Assembly (NCBI GenBank): GCA_944390025.1
Contig: CALXOK010000001.1
Location: 124,001-188,000, forward strand
DNA length: 64,000 nucleotides
Direction: 5' to 3'
Source of the DNA: an uncultured Spirochaetales bacterium
GTDB lineage: Bacteria; Spirochaetota; Spirochaetia; Sphaerochaetales; Sphaerochaetaceae
The notes beneath the pieces are model-generated. The model ran no database searches and was not told the DNA's origin. It saw nothing but the letters and a program-made list of their open reading frames with translations. This document shows, piece after piece, positions 26,246 to 35,832 of the stretch. The position numbers were made by a program, and so were the translations under genes. Numbering within the stretch: the first letter of the stretch is position 1; every line of letters begins with the position of its first letter.

Positions 26246-28834
26246 ATGGCTGAAAAGAATGACTTGACGCCTATGATGAGGCAGTATCAGGAGATAAAAG
26301 CTGAATATCCTGATGATGTGCTCTTCTTCCGGCTAGGAGATTTCTACGAAATGTTCGACAGCGACGCCATCATGGTGTCGCGTCTTTTAAATCTGACTCT
26401 CACGCACAGAGGTTCACAGCCGATGTGCGGCATTCCTTATCATGCTGCAAAGAGCTATCTGAAAAGACTTCTTGATGCAGGTAAAAAGGTTGCAATCTGT
26501 GAGCAGATAAATCTGAGTGAAAATTCAAAGGAACTTGCGAAGCGTCAGGTCGTTCAGGTCTATACGCCCGGCACAGTCATTGAAGATGAGTATCTGGACT
26601 CGTTCTCAGACAATTTCATTCTTGCCTTTGATATCTGCAAAGGCGAATACGTCGCTGCTTTCTGTGATATCTCCACAGGTGCATTCTTTGCAAAAAGACT
26701 GAAAAAGGACAGCAGCTTCTCTTCTCTTGCCTCGCTGATGGGAACGCTGAGTATAGCTGAGATTCTTGTCTGTGATGATCTTTATTTCACAAACAAGACA
26801 CTTCGCCAGCTTCTCGATCAGGAAGGGCCTGTTGTCACAAAGCTTCCTTCATGGAACTTCTCCACAAAAGAAGGAAAGAAACAGCTCAAGCTTGTAATGA
26901 AGGCGGAGAATGTGACTGCGTTCGGCCTTGATGAGAATGATACGCTCCTGTCTCCCGCAGGTGCCTTGCTTGGCTATGTCTCGAGAATGAGCAGAAGCGA
27001 GCTCACGCAGATAGACAACCTGCGCATTGTTGATGAAAGCGGTTTTCTGCTGATGGATGATTCCACAATCAAAAACCTTGAGATTGTGAAATCACTTCAG
27101 TACGGATCATCTTCTTATACGCTTTTTTCATCGATGAATCAGACTAAGACAGCAGCCGGAAGCAGACTTTTGAAAGAAGTCCTTCTGCAGCCGCTGAATG
27201 ATGAAAAGGAAATCAACAGGCGTCTTGACTGGACTCAGCGCCTTTATGATTCAGTTGATGAAAGAAACAGAGTCAGAAAACTGCTTTCTGAAAGCTCTGA
27301 TCTTATAAGGCTTTCTTCAAAATTTGAGATGAAACGCTCTGTTGTGAGAGACCTGATTGCTGTCAAGGAAAGCCTTTTCTCGTTCTTCCGACTTGTCAGC
27401 GACAACAGCTTATATCTTGAGCTTCTTGATAACTCTATCTCCTCTCCTGAAAGACTTCTTGAGCTTGCAAAGAGAATTGATGATTCCATCAATCCGGAAT
27501 GCACAAATGAACGTGACAGCGGGAAAATCATAAAAGACGGATATGATTCAGAACTTGACAGCCTCAGACTGGTTCACAGCAAGGGAGCAAGCCTGCTGGA
27601 TGACTACCTTGAGAAAATCAAGAAGGATACAGGTATAACTATTCTCAAGATCGGCGAGAACAAGATAATCGGAACATATATTGAGGTTCCCAAAGGACAG
27701 GTATCAAGAGTCCCTGAATATTTTACCAGACGTCAGACACTAGTTGGAGGAGAGAGGTACACAACGCCTGAACTGATGGAGATTGAAGCAAGAATCAGCT
27801 CGGCTCTGGCAGATGCTGATGCCAGAGAGAGGGAGCTTTATCTGCAGATTGTACAGGACGTGAGTTCTGTATCACATGACCTTCTTGCCATCGGTCACAT
27901 GCTTGCCCGTCTCGATCTTTTCCAGAGCTTTGCCCAGACAGCTTCTCTGTATGGTTACGTGAGACCACAGATAGTCAGGGAAGGGGAGCTTGAGATTCTT
28001 GATTCAAGGCATCCTGTTGTTGAACAGTACATCGAGAGAGGCGGTTTTGTTAAAAACTCTTTCTCTTCTGCCTCATCCCGCTTTGCACTTATCACAGGGC
28101 CAAACATGGCTGGTAAGTCGACATTCCTAAGACAGAATGCACTCATCATTCTCATGGCGCATGCAGGAAGTTTCGTCCCTGCATCTAAAGCCGTTATTCC
28201 TCTTACTGACCGTATTTTCTGCCGTGTAGGTGCTTCGGACAATCTTGCAAGAGGAGAGTCGACATTCCTTGTTGAGATGCAGGAAGCCGCCTTTATCCTG
28301 CGTAACGCGACCAGAAAAAGCTTTGTTATCATGGATGAAATCGGCAGGGGAACAAGCACCCAGGATGGAATGAGTCTTGCCTATGCAATAATGATGAGCC
28401 TTGTTGAAACGGGGTGTGTCACCCTGTTCGCGACGCATTACCATGAGCTGACTATGATTGACACATCCAGAATGCAGCTTCTCACTCTTGAAGTCAGTCA
28501 GGAAAAGAACAACATCGTATTTCTCCGAAAGGTTATCGAGGGTGTTGCTGAAAGCAGCTATGGACTACATGTCGCGAAGATGGCAGGTGTTCCATCATCA
28601 GTTATAAGAGAGGCTTCTGCCTTCCAGAAAAAGCATTTTGCTGATTACAATTCCTCGCCTATGTCATCATCCCAGCTTGATCTCTTCATTGATGCATCAA
28701 GTGCTGAAAGCAGTGAACTGAACTCAGTTCTTGATGACCTGATGGATTTTGATGTCTCATCATCAACCCCGATTGAGGCGATGAACCTTGTCTGTCAGCT
28801 TCAGAAAAAGGTTACAGGCCTGAAGAAAGACTGA
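26246..28834 (+). CDS. mutS: DNA mismatch repair protein MutS
   Basis: 862 aa, full length. MutS binds base mismatches and small loops. The N-terminal mismatch-recognition domain has the FxE motif in RLGDFYEMF, the clamp and lever domains follow, and the ATPase shows Walker A GPNMAGKST at about residues 618-626 and DEIGRGTSTQDG (Walker B). LFATHYHEL and the C-terminal helix-turn-helix are present. Only 11 bp separate it from bamA; there is no Shine-Dalgarno and its own promoter ends 8 bp before the ATG, so translation is probably leaderless. MutS also limits slippage at mononucleotide tracts such as the G7 promoter. Confidence 0.97.
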   Translation: MAEKNDLTPMMRQYQEIKAEYPDDVLFFRLGDFYEMFDSDAIMVSRLLNLTLTHRGSQPMCGIPYHAAKSYLKRLLDAGKKVAICEQINLSENSKELAKRQVVQVYTPGTVIEDEYLDSFSDNFILAFDICKGEYVAAFCDISTGAFFAKRLKKDSSFSSLASLMGTLSIAEILVCDDLYFTNKTLRQLLDQEGPVVTKLPSWNFSTKEGKKQLKLVMKAENVTAFGLDENDTLLSPAGALLGYVSRMSRSELTQIDNLRIVDESGFLLMDDSTIKNLEIVKSLQYGSSSYTLFSSMNQTKTAAGSRLLKEVLLQPLNDEKEINRRLDWTQRLYDSVDERNRVRKLLSESSDLIRLSSKFEMKRSVVRDLIAVKESLFSFFRLVSDNSLYLELLDNSISSPERLLELAKRIDDSINPECTNERDSGKIIKDGYDSELDSLRLVHSKGASLLDDYLEKIKKDTGITILKIGENKIIGTYIEVPKGQVSRVPEYFTRRQTLVGGERYTTPELMEIEARISSALADADARERELYLQIVQDVSSVSHDLLAIGHMLARLDLFQSFAQTASLYGYVRPQIVREGELEILDSRHPVVEQYIERGGFVKNSFSSASSRFALITGPNMAGKSTFLRQNALIILMAHAGSFVPASKAVIPLTDRIFCRVGASDNLARGESTFLVEMQEAAFILRNATRKSFVIMDEIGRGTSTQDGMSLAYAIMMSLVETGCVTLFATHYHELTMIDTSRMQLLTLEVSQEKNNIVFLRKVIEGVAESSYGLHVAKMAGVPSSVIREASAFQKKHFADYNSSPMSSSQLDLFIDASSAESSELNSVLDDLMDFDVSSSTPIEAMNLVCQLQKKVTGLKKD

Positions 28835-28840
28835 TATAAT
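28812..28840 (+). promoter_or_regulatory. Promoter of the 95-aa membrane protein gene
   Basis: TTACAG (28812-28817), 17 bp, consensus TATAAT (28835-28840) directly after the mutS TGA. The predicted leader of about 15 nt contains AGAGGG before the ATG. Confidence 0.6.
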
Positions 28841-28862
28841 TAATCAAAAAAGAGAGGGTCTT

Positions 28863-29150
28863 ATGCTGTTTCTGAACGAACCTGGTAAGAAAGTCAAGGC
28901 AATCGGAGCTGTCATATTCATCATCGGAATTGTCATAGCACTGCTTGTCCTGATTGCGTCACTCTTGTTTGAAGAGCCATTACTCGGCTTTCTTGCCGCA
29001 TTACTGATTGTTTTCCTTTTCTGGCTTTCAGCCCTGTCCATGGTGCTGATCGGACAGATGGGGCAGGACCTGCAGAGACAGACACAGCTGCTCGAGAAAA
29101 TCGCAAGAGAAGCCAAATCTGATGAGAAAACCGAAAATGTATTGACATGA
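28863..29150 (+). CDS. Small membrane protein of unknown function
   Basis: 95 aa. Two hydrophobic helices (about residues 14-38 and 43-65) are followed by a charged helical tail (GQDLQRQTQLLEKIAREAKSDEK) that could form a short coiled coil. AGAGGG is 4 bp from the ATG, and it has its own near-consensus promoter. No family is recognised. It sits between mutS and the rimP operon; its stop codon lies against the -35 of the rimP promoter. Confidence 0.7.
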   Translation: MLFLNEPGKKVKAIGAVIFIIGIVIALLVLIASLLFEEPLLGFLAALLIVFLFWLSALSMVLIGQMGQDLQRQTQLLEKIAREAKSDEKTENVLT

Positions 29151-29171
29151 TAAAGCTTTAAACTGTAATTT
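29142..29171 (+). promoter_or_regulatory. Promoter of the rimP-nusA-infB operon
   Basis: Consensus TTGACA (29142-29147), 18-bp spacer, TAATTT (29166-29171). Transcription would start near 29179, about 20 nt before the terminator hairpin. Confidence 0.55.
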
Positions 29172-29197
29172 ATACACAGTTCAGTTTTCTAATGAGA

Positions 29198-29226
29198 AAG
29201 GAACCCGTTCAGGAGTTCCTTTTTTT
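29198..29226 (+). terminator. Terminator hairpin in the rimP leader (candidate attenuator)
   Basis: AAGGAAC (29198-29204) pairs with GTTCCTT (29215-29221), then seven T in total run to 29226. It ends 12 bp before the rimP ATG, too close for another promoter, so every rimP transcript must pass through it. It also ends transcripts from upstream. Confidence 0.75.
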
Positions 29227-29237
29227 ATGGATCAGGG

Positions 29238-29729
29238 ATGTTAAGAAACGAGATATTAGACAATTCACTGTACCAGGAGATGACCTCTCTCATTGAGCCT
29301 ATGGGCTTCAAGGTGGTTGATGTCATCAGGAACGAGACAGCAGGAGGCGTGCTCATGTACCTGACTGTCTTCTCACCGGAACGTGAGGTGACAACGGATG
29401 ACCTTGCTGCGGTATACAATATTGTTTACCCGCGCTATCAGGTGCTTCTGAACACACGCGACCTCACGCTTGAAGTCTCTTCTCCAGGACTCCAGAGAAA
29501 CTTCAAGGATTATTATGAGTTCACCCTCTTCACAGGAAAGATGGTCAGAATTTATTCTGAGCGTTTCTCCTCTAATCTGGAAGGGCGTATAAAGGAATGC
29601 AAGGATGGCACTGTCACACTGACTGATGTCATCATTCAGGATACAAATGAGAAAATGGATGAGCTGGCTCTGGCATTTGAAGATATCCAGAAGGCAAAGC
29701 TCACATACCGTTGGGAGGAGAAGAAATAA
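29238..29729 (+). CDS. rimP: Ribosome maturation factor RimP
   Basis: 163 aa. RimP helps assemble the 30S subunit. MTSLIEPMGFKVVDVIRNETAGG near the N-terminus, LTLEVSSPGLQRNF (the family signature) and a C-terminal SH3-like domain (FTGKMVRIYSE, GTVTLTDV) are present. The ATG at 29238 has a poor ribosome site (CAGGG touching the ATG), which together with the upstream hairpin suggests controlled expression. It overlaps nusA by one base. Confidence 0.9.
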   Translation: MLRNEILDNSLYQEMTSLIEPMGFKVVDVIRNETAGGVLMYLTVFSPEREVTTDDLAAVYNIVYPRYQVLLNTRDLTLEVSSPGLQRNFKDYYEFTLFTGKMVRIYSERFSSNLEGRIKECKDGTVTLTDVIIQDTNEKMDELALAFEDIQKAKLTYRWEEKK

Positions 29730-31219
29730 TGGCTGCAGATCTGAAAGAGGCTATCAGGCTGATGATAGAGGAAAAGAACTATACTCACGACATGGTTCTT
29801 GAGACAATCAGGGAGTTTGTAAAGGCTGCATACAAGAGAAAGTATGGCACTGACCAGAATGTCGAAATCAGCTTCAGTGACGATGACGAGCTCACTGTCT
29901 GTGCCCGCAAGATTGTCGTTGATGAGGATAACTATTACAACGAAGTGACGGAAATCCCTCTTGATGAGGCTCAGGAGCTGACTGAGGATGTTGAGATCGG
30001 TGATGAGATTCTCATTCCGCTTAATTTGTCAACCTTTGACCGCGGTTCTGTCCAGTCAGCAAAGCAGAGGGCCCAGCAGTCATTCAAGGAAGTCCAGAAC
30101 AACAGGACATATAAGGAGTTCAAGGCCAAAGAGGGCGAGATCATCCTCTGCTATGTCAACTCTGAGCTGCCTAACGGAGACTACCGTCTCAATGTTGGCG
30201 GTGGAGTTGAAGGTATCCTTCCGAGGAAAAACCAGTCTCCGAGAGAGACTTACGAGCTTGGCAGTGAAGTCAAGTGCTATCTTGAGAAAGTCGAGAATGC
30301 CGATACAGCTAAAGAAGCTTCAGCTTTCAACCAGAAAGGCAGAAAGCAGAAGAAGGATGTCAGAATCATCCTTTCCAGAACAAGTCCGAAACTTGTCGAG
30401 AAGCTTCTTTTCATCCAGGTCCCTGAAATTTATGACCGTGAAGTTGAAATCGTGAAAATCGTCCGCCAGGCAGGTCTCAGGACCAAGGTCGCAGTCAGGG
30501 CCAACAGCCGTGATATCGATCCCGTCGGTGCAACAGTCGGTCTCAAGGGAAACAGGATCCAGGCTGTCATCACTGAGCTTGATGGAGAGAAGATTGATAT
30601 CATCCCGTACGACGAGAATCCAATCAACTATATCGCATCAGCTCTCACACCGGCTCATGTCGAGAAGGTTTACCTCATTGATATGACGACAAAGAGGGCA
30701 ATTGCAATTGTCAGCCAGAAGGATGTCGGTCTTGCAATTGGACCGAAGGGTAGCAACGTGAACCTCGCCAACAGCCTTTGTGACTGGATTATTGAAGTCA
30801 TGACTCAGGAGCAGTTCGATGAACTTGATCTCACTCAGGAGACCAGAGAAAGAGCTGAGGCTATCTTCGCAGATGGCGGAGCCGGCGTGGATGTTTCTGC
30901 TGATGCAGCACCTCTCACTGCTCAGGAGCTTGGAATTGATGAGAACGAGACACTGCTGTCTGACCTCAACATCTCACCGGAGCTTGTCGAGAAGCTCAAT
31001 TTCCGCGACATCTACACTGCAGAGGAATACTTCAGCCTCACACCTGAAGAGCTTGATGAAATCGGCCTGAGCGAAGAAGAGAAGGCTTCTATCAATGACT
31101 GCATTGATGTTGAGGAGGAGACAGAGGAGGAATTCATCTGTCCGAACTGTGGAGCAACTGTGAAGATGGGCACGACAGTCTGTCCGAACTGCGGTGCTGA
31201 ATTCGAGTTTGAAGAGTAA
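29729..31219 (+). CDS. nusA: Transcription termination/antitermination factor NusA with C-terminal zinc ribbon
   Basis: 496 aa. NusA binds RNA polymerase and RNA in pausing, termination and antitermination. The N-terminal domain, S1 domain (GEIILCYVNSELPNGDYRLNVGG), and two KH domains (VGATVGLKGNRIQAV and VGLAIGPKGSNVNLA) are clear. After an acidic linker with a helix-hairpin-helix-like repeat comes CPNCGA-x8-CPNCGA at about residues 470-488, a zinc ribbon not part of the usual NusA. I use ATG 29729, with GGGAGGAG 8 bp upstream, rather than the in-frame TTG at 29711. It overlaps rimP by one base. Confidence 0.95.
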   Translation: MAADLKEAIRLMIEEKNYTHDMVLETIREFVKAAYKRKYGTDQNVEISFSDDDELTVCARKIVVDEDNYYNEVTEIPLDEAQELTEDVEIGDEILIPLNLSTFDRGSVQSAKQRAQQSFKEVQNNRTYKEFKAKEGEIILCYVNSELPNGDYRLNVGGGVEGILPRKNQSPRETYELGSEVKCYLEKVENADTAKEASAFNQKGRKQKKDVRIILSRTSPKLVEKLLFIQVPEIYDREVEIVKIVRQAGLRTKVAVRANSRDIDPVGATVGLKGNRIQAVITELDGEKIDIIPYDENPINYIASALTPAHVEKVYLIDMTTKRAIAIVSQKDVGLAIGPKGSNVNLANSLCDWIIEVMTQEQFDELDLTQETRERAEAIFADGGAGVDVSADAAPLTAQELGIDENETLLSDLNISPELVEKLNFRDIYTAEEYFSLTPEELDEIGLSEEEKASINDCIDVEEETEEEFICPNCGATVKMGTTVCPNCGAEFEFEE

Positions 31220-31230
31220 TAAGGAAGTAT

Positions 31231-33813
31231 ATGAGCGAAGAAAAAGCTAAAGTCAGAGTAATAAAGAAATCACAGACACCTGCTGCGAATGCTTCTCCTG
31301 CTGTCCAGCCTGCTGCAACTCCGGAAAAGAAGGTTGTTGTCATCAAGAAGAAGATTGTGACAGTCAAGGCCCGTGTGAAGGATGAGAAAAAGGAAGAGGC
31401 AGCTTCTGTCCAGACTGCTGCCGCTCCGGCTCAGGCTGAGACTCAGACAGCCAGTACTCAGGAAGCTGCCAGGAAACCGGCCTCCCGTCCGCTTGTCCAG
31501 CCTTCATCCTCCCGTCTTGCATCAACGGTTCCGGCGGCCAACCGCAATCTTGTCGGCGGAGAGCGTGTAAGAAGCACGGTACTTAACGGACCTGTCGTCA
31601 TAAAGGCGGAAAACCTTCCTCCTGTGCCGGGACAGATTGTCTCAGGCACACCGGCTACAAACAAGCCGCGTGTTGTCGGTATTGTCGGCGGCCGTCCTTC
31701 AAGACCTGCCGGTCAGGGAAGATACAATAACAATCAGGGCTCATTCAGACGCAACAACGGTGCTCAGCCATCAGAAGGCGGTCAGAGAAGACCGTTCAAC
31801 AAAGACGGTGCTCCATTCAGACAGAATGGACCTGTTGGTGGAAGGCCTGGTTTCGGCCGTCCGGGAATGAGGCCTGCTGGTGGCGCTCCTTCTTCTGACT
31901 CAATTGACCTTAATCAGAAGAGCGGTGCAAGAAAGACCCAGGGAAAGAAAAAGGACAGCAACGACTACAGGACACGCCGTGACCAGGAAGTCGACTTCCA
32001 GTACCAGCAGAAGAAGAAAGAGGAAAGCAAGCTTGCCTCTGTCCCGAAGTCCATTGACATTATGGAGAATATCACAGTCGCTGACCTTGCGAAGAAGATG
32101 AATCTCAAGGCAAGTGACATCATCTCCAAGCTTTTCAAGATGGGCATGATGGTCACAATCAACCAGCAGATTGACCATGAGACTGCAGAAATCATCGCAT
32201 CCGAGTTCGGCTGCTCTGTCCACTTGGTCTCACTTTATGACGAGACTGTCATCGAGAATGAGGAAGACAGGGAAGAAGATCTTGTTCCAAGAGCTCCTAT
32301 TGTCACTATCATGGGCCACGTCGACCATGGTAAGACAAAGCTTCTTGACGCCATCCGCTCATCTGATGTCGCAGGAGGCGAATTTGGCGGAATCACACAG
32401 CATATCGGTGCATACAAGGTCAATGTCCCGGGACGCGGAGATGTCGTCTTCCTTGATACTCCGGGTCACGCTGCATTCTCCATGATGAGAGCACGCGGTG
32501 CACAGGTGACAGATATCGTTGTCCTTGTTGTCGCGGCAAATGACGGTGTCATGCCGCAGACAAGAGAGGCTATTGACCATGCAAAGGCTGCAAACGTTCC
32601 AATTATCGTTGCAATAAACAAATGTGATCTTGCTGACAGCAATCCGGACCGTGTCATGCAGCAGCTTTCTGATATCGGTCTCATTCCTGAGGAATGGGGT
32701 GGCCAGACACTCTACTGCCGTATTTCCGCCCTCAAGAAGGAAGGTATTGACGATCTTCTTGACACAATCCTCCTTCAGGCTGAGATGCTTGAGCTCAGGG
32801 CCAATCCGAACTGCCGTGCTGTCGGTAAGGTGCTTGAGTCCAGAATCGATCAGGGCCGCGGTACTGTCGCCACTGTCATTGTCCAGAAAGGAACCCTGCA
32901 TCAGGGTGACTATTATGTTGCAGGTATTTATCCGGGACGTGTCAGGGCAATGTTTGACGACAAGGGAAAGAAAATCCAGAGTGCAGGACCGTCTACTCCG
33001 GTTGAAATCATCGGCCTTTCAAATATCCCGTCTGCAGGAGATCCGTTCCAGGTCACCGAGGATGAGAAACAGGCCAGAATGGTCGGTGCTAAAAGACAGG
33101 AACTTGAGCGTCTTGGAAATACCGGAACCGGAAACAAGGTCACTCTCGAGAACCTCTATGACAAGATCAGGGAAGGTGAGATCAAGGACTTCAACGTCAT
33201 CATCAAAGGTGATGTTCAGGGCTCTGTTGAGGCACTTCAGGGAACTCTCCAGAAGCTCAGCACTGATGAAATCCGCCTGAATGTCATCAGGGCATCCGCC
33301 GGTGCAATCATTGAAAGTGATATCACGCTTGCTGCTGCTTCCAATGCTCTTGTCATCGGCTTCAACGTCCGTCCGACACCAAGAGCCCAGGCTCTTGCTG
33401 AGCAGGAGAAGGTCGAGATCAAGAAGTACAACATCATCTATGACGTGGTGGATGACATCAAGGCCGCGATGGAAGGAATGCTCTCTCCTGAAATCAGGGA
33501 AATCGATTCTGGAAAAGCTGAAGTCAGGGAAGTCTTCCGTGTTCCGAAGATCGGTCTTGTCGCAGGCTGTTACATCCTTGAGGGTAAGGTCACCAGAAAC
33601 TGCTATGTACGCGTTATCCGTGACTCCATCCAGATCAACAAGGAGAACATCCATATCGCTTCACTCAAGAGATTCAAGGATGATGCAAAGGAAGTCACCG
33701 CAGGATATGAATGCGGTATCGGCCTTGAGGATTTCCAGGACATTCAGAAGGGAGACACCCTTGAATTCGTCATCATGCAGGAAGTTGCAAGGAAACTTGA
33801 TTTGGACGTATGA
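31231..33813 (+). CDS. infB: Translation initiation factor IF-2
   Basis: 860 aa GTPase that places initiator tRNA on the ribosome. Residues 1-250 are low-complexity, rich in Ala/Pro/Gln then Gly/Arg/Asn, as in many bacteria. The IF2-N helical module ([17 protein letters not shown]) precedes the G domain: G1 GHVDHGKT near residue 361, [24 protein letters not shown]2-C domains complete the protein. It follows nusA by 11 bp; AAGGAAG is the Shine-Dalgarno. Its last bases overlap rbfA as ATGA. Confidence 0.97.
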   Translation: MSEEKAKVRVIKKSQTPAANASPAVQPAATPEKKVVVIKKKIVTVKARVKDEKKEEAASVQTAAAPAQAETQTASTQEAARKPASRPLVQPSSSRLASTVPAANRNLVGGERVRSTVLNGPVVIKAENLPPVPGQIVSGTPATNKPRVVGIVGGRPSRPAGQGRYNNNQGSFRRNNGAQPSEGGQRRPFNKDGAPFRQNGPVGGRPGFGRPGMRPAGGAPSSDSIDLNQKSGARKTQGKKKDSNDYRTRRDQEVDFQYQQKKKEESKLASVPKSIDIMENITVADLAKKMNLKASDIISKLFKMGMMVTINQQIDHETAEIIASEFGCSVHLVSLYDETVIENEEDREEDLVPRAPIVTIMGHVDHGKTKLLDAIRSSDVAGGEFGGITQHIGAYKVNVPGRGDVVFLDTPGHAAFSMMRARGAQVTDIVVLVVAANDGVMPQTREAIDHAKAANVPIIVAINKCDLADSNPDRVMQQLSDIGLIPEEWGGQTLYCRISALKKEGIDDLLDTILLQAEMLELRANPNCRAVGKVLESRIDQGRGTVATVIVQKGTLHQGDYYVAGIYPGRVRAMFDDKGKKIQSAGPSTPVEIIGLSNIPSAGDPFQVTEDEKQARMVGAKRQELERLGNTGTGNKVTLENLYDKIREGEIKDFNVIIKGDVQGSVEALQGTLQKLSTDEIRLNVIRASAGAIIESDITLAAASNALVIGFNVRPTPRAQALAEQEKVEIKKYNIIYDVVDDIKAAMEGMLSPEIREIDSGKAEVREVFRVPKIGLVAGCYILEGKVTRNCYVRVIRDSIQINKENIHIASLKRFKDDAKEVTAGYECGIGLEDFQDIQKGDTLEFVIMQEVARKLDLDV

Positions 33814-34160
33814 GCACATATTCAGAGTCAAGACTTGAAAGCAGGATTATGGAAGCCATTTCCACGATGATTGTCACTCAGGTTATCAAGAACCCGCATC
33901 TGTCACGTTTCACATCCGTGACGGATGTGCGTCTTGCCAGTGACAACACAAGTGCAACTGTCTACATCTCCACTGTGATGGAAAAGGATCTGGACAGAAG
34001 CGTGAAGGCTCTCAACAGCGCCTCCGGTTTCATCCAGACAAGACTTGCATCAGTCCTGAAGACAAGAAACACACCGGTTCTCACCTTTGTCGCGGACAGA
34101 AGCTACATCGAAGGCGAGAGGATTAACAATCTCATCGACAAGGCGCTCGGGAAAGACTGA
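33810..34160 (+). CDS. rbfA: 30S ribosome-binding factor A
   Basis: 116 aa KH-fold cold-shock/assembly factor acting on 16S rRNA 5' end maturation. The pattern SRLESRIMEAISTMI, RFTSVTDVRLASDNTSATVYIS and LKTRNTPVLTFVADRSYIEGERINNLI matches the family. The ATG overlaps the infB stop by four bases. Confidence 0.93.
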   Translation: MSTYSESRLESRIMEAISTMIVTQVIKNPHLSRFTSVTDVRLASDNTSATVYISTVMEKDLDRSVKALNSASGFIQTRLASVLKTRNTPVLTFVADRSYIEGERINNLIDKALGKD

Positions 34161-34162
34161 GG

Positions 34163-35032
34163 ATGTCTGTTTTTTCCTGCATTGTCATGAAAAAGGAAGC
34201 AGGGATGACAAGTTTTGAATCCCTGCGACCGGTAAAGAAAGCTTATAAAGGATATAAAGCAGGACACACAGGCACGCTTGACAGATTCGCAAGCGGCCTG
34301 ATGGTCGTGCTTGCAGGGGATGCGACAAAACTTAATCCGCTTTTCTCGTCCTTTGACAAGAAGTACAGGGCAAGAATTGAATTCGGAAGTGAGACCGACA
34401 CACTTGATCCTGAAGGAAAAGTCATAAAGACCTGTGATTATATCCCTTCCCATGAAGAGATTGATTCTGTCCTGAAGGCTTTCACAGGAGCACAGAAACA
34501 GGTCCCGCCTGTCTATTCAGCAGTACATGTAGATGGAAAACGTGCTTATGCTCAGGCAAGAAAGGGTAAAGAAGTCCAGATGCCTGAAAGGGATATTGTC
34601 GTCCATTCTCTCAGCTGTATTTCCTATGAGCCTCCTTTCCTGACTGTAGATGTTCACGTCAGCAAGGGAACGTATATACGCTCACTTGCCCGTGACATTG
34701 CATCAGCTTTAGGAACGGCAGGACATCTTGATGCACTTGAGCGTTATGCTGTCGGTCCTTTCTGCTATGCTGACATCACTGGCATTCCTGTATCTGATGA
34801 AGAGACAGATGCTGTTCTAGGTAAAGTAGTCAAGGGCAGAGTCGATTTCGCCAATGACTATCTGAAGCCGCTTGCCAACGGCTGGGTAAATGAGAAAGGA
34901 ATTGTCAGTATCATGGAAGGTGGCAGTTCATATTACAGGCTTTATTGCGATGGAATCTTTCTTGGTGTTGTCGCAAGGAAGGAAACAGGAGGCTGGAGCA
35001 TCGTTGCCCTGAAAGACCGTGAGAATCTATGA
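34163..35032 (+). CDS. truB: tRNA pseudouridine(55) synthase TruB
   Basis: 289 aa. Makes pseudouridine 55 in the T-loop of tRNAs. The catalytic Asp is in GHTGTLDRFASGLM (near residue 37). KKYRARIEFGSETDT, QVPPVYSAVHVDGKRAYAQAR and YIRSLARDIASALG are typical. The C-terminal part is compact, without a long PUA domain. Only 2 bp separate it from rbfA. It overlaps ribF by 14 bp. Confidence 0.95.
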   Translation: MSVFSCIVMKKEAGMTSFESLRPVKKAYKGYKAGHTGTLDRFASGLMVVLAGDATKLNPLFSSFDKKYRARIEFGSETDTLDPEGKVIKTCDYIPSHEEIDSVLKAFTGAQKQVPPVYSAVHVDGKRAYAQARKGKEVQMPERDIVVHSLSCISYEPPFLTVDVHVSKGTYIRSLARDIASALGTAGHLDALERYAVGPFCYADITGIPVSDEETDAVLGKVVKGRVDFANDYLKPLANGWVNEKGIVSIMEGGSSYYRLYCDGIFLGVVARKETGGWSIVALKDRENL

Positions 35033-35816
35033 TTTCAACGTCCTTGCTGAGAAAAAACTCTTATGCGATGTTCCGGTTGCCCTGACAATCGGAGTCTTTG
35101 ACGGTGTCCATCTTGGTCACCAGAAGATTTTCACAAGACTGGAAGAATGCAAGAAAAGTGACAGCAGCCTGTCAACAATGGTCATAACATTCGGCACGAA
35201 CCCGAAGGTCAGAGGTCTTAATCCGCTTGATACTCTCAGGCTCAGAATGGAGTACATTGAAAGCTTTGGAATTGACATCTGCGCTGTTATTGACTTTTCT
35301 CATGATTTCAGTAAAATGTCAGGTCGTGAGTTCATCCGCTTGCTATGTACTATGTGCCGTGTGAGAACAGTCATAGTCGGGGAGGATTTCAAATGTGGCA
35401 GCCCGTCAGGACAGGTTACGGCTTTACAGCTGTCCGACGTGTTCCGGTCATATGGCTGTGAGGTCAATGTTGATATCATACCTCCTGTCATGGATCGCAA
35501 TGGCACTAGAATCTCTTCCACACATATCAGGCAGCTGGTCTCACAGGGTGAGCTGAAGCTTGCAATGAGTCTTGCAGGAAGTCCCTACCGTTATGACCTT
35601 TCTGATAATTCTTTCAGAAAGATTGGGGATTCCTATGTGACGACTCCTGTAAGCACGCAGCGACTGCCTGAAGACGGACAATATCCGGGTGAGCTGATTC
35701 TCCTGACAGGAGAGAAAGTGAAATGCACAGTTTCACTGCTCAATGACAGCATCAGCATCAAGCCGGTAATTGATACAGATCTGGTTAAAGCAGATTCCAT
35801 TCTTATATTCGGTTAA
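35019..35816 (+). CDS. ribF: FAD synthetase (FMN adenylyltransferase) with degenerate riboflavin-kinase part
   Basis: 265 aa from GTG 35019, shorter than the usual ~310. The N-terminal nucleotidyltransferase is intact: GVFDGVHLGHQ (HxGH-type motif) and RISSTHIRQLV. The C-terminal segment after SPYRYDL keeps a short beta core (LPEDGQYPGELILL) but I cannot find the GRxLGFPTAN ATP/Mg loop or the downstream Glu-containing motif of riboflavin kinase. It may therefore make FAD from FMN but not FMN from riboflavin. It overlaps truB by 14 bp and precedes rpsO, as in many bacteria. Confidence 0.88.
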   Translation: MRIYDFNVLAEKKLLCDVPVALTIGVFDGVHLGHQKIFTRLEECKKSDSSLSTMVITFGTNPKVRGLNPLDTLRLRMEYIESFGIDICAVIDFSHDFSKMSGREFIRLLCTMCRVRTVIVGEDFKCGSPSGQVTALQLSDVFRSYGCEVNVDIIPPVMDRNGTRISSTHIRQLVSQGELKLAMSLAGSPYRYDLSDNSFRKIGDSYVTTPVSTQRLPEDGQYPGELILLTGEKVKCTVSLLNDSISIKPVIDTDLVKADSILIFG

Positions 35817-35832
35817 GGAGAACTGAAAAGAA

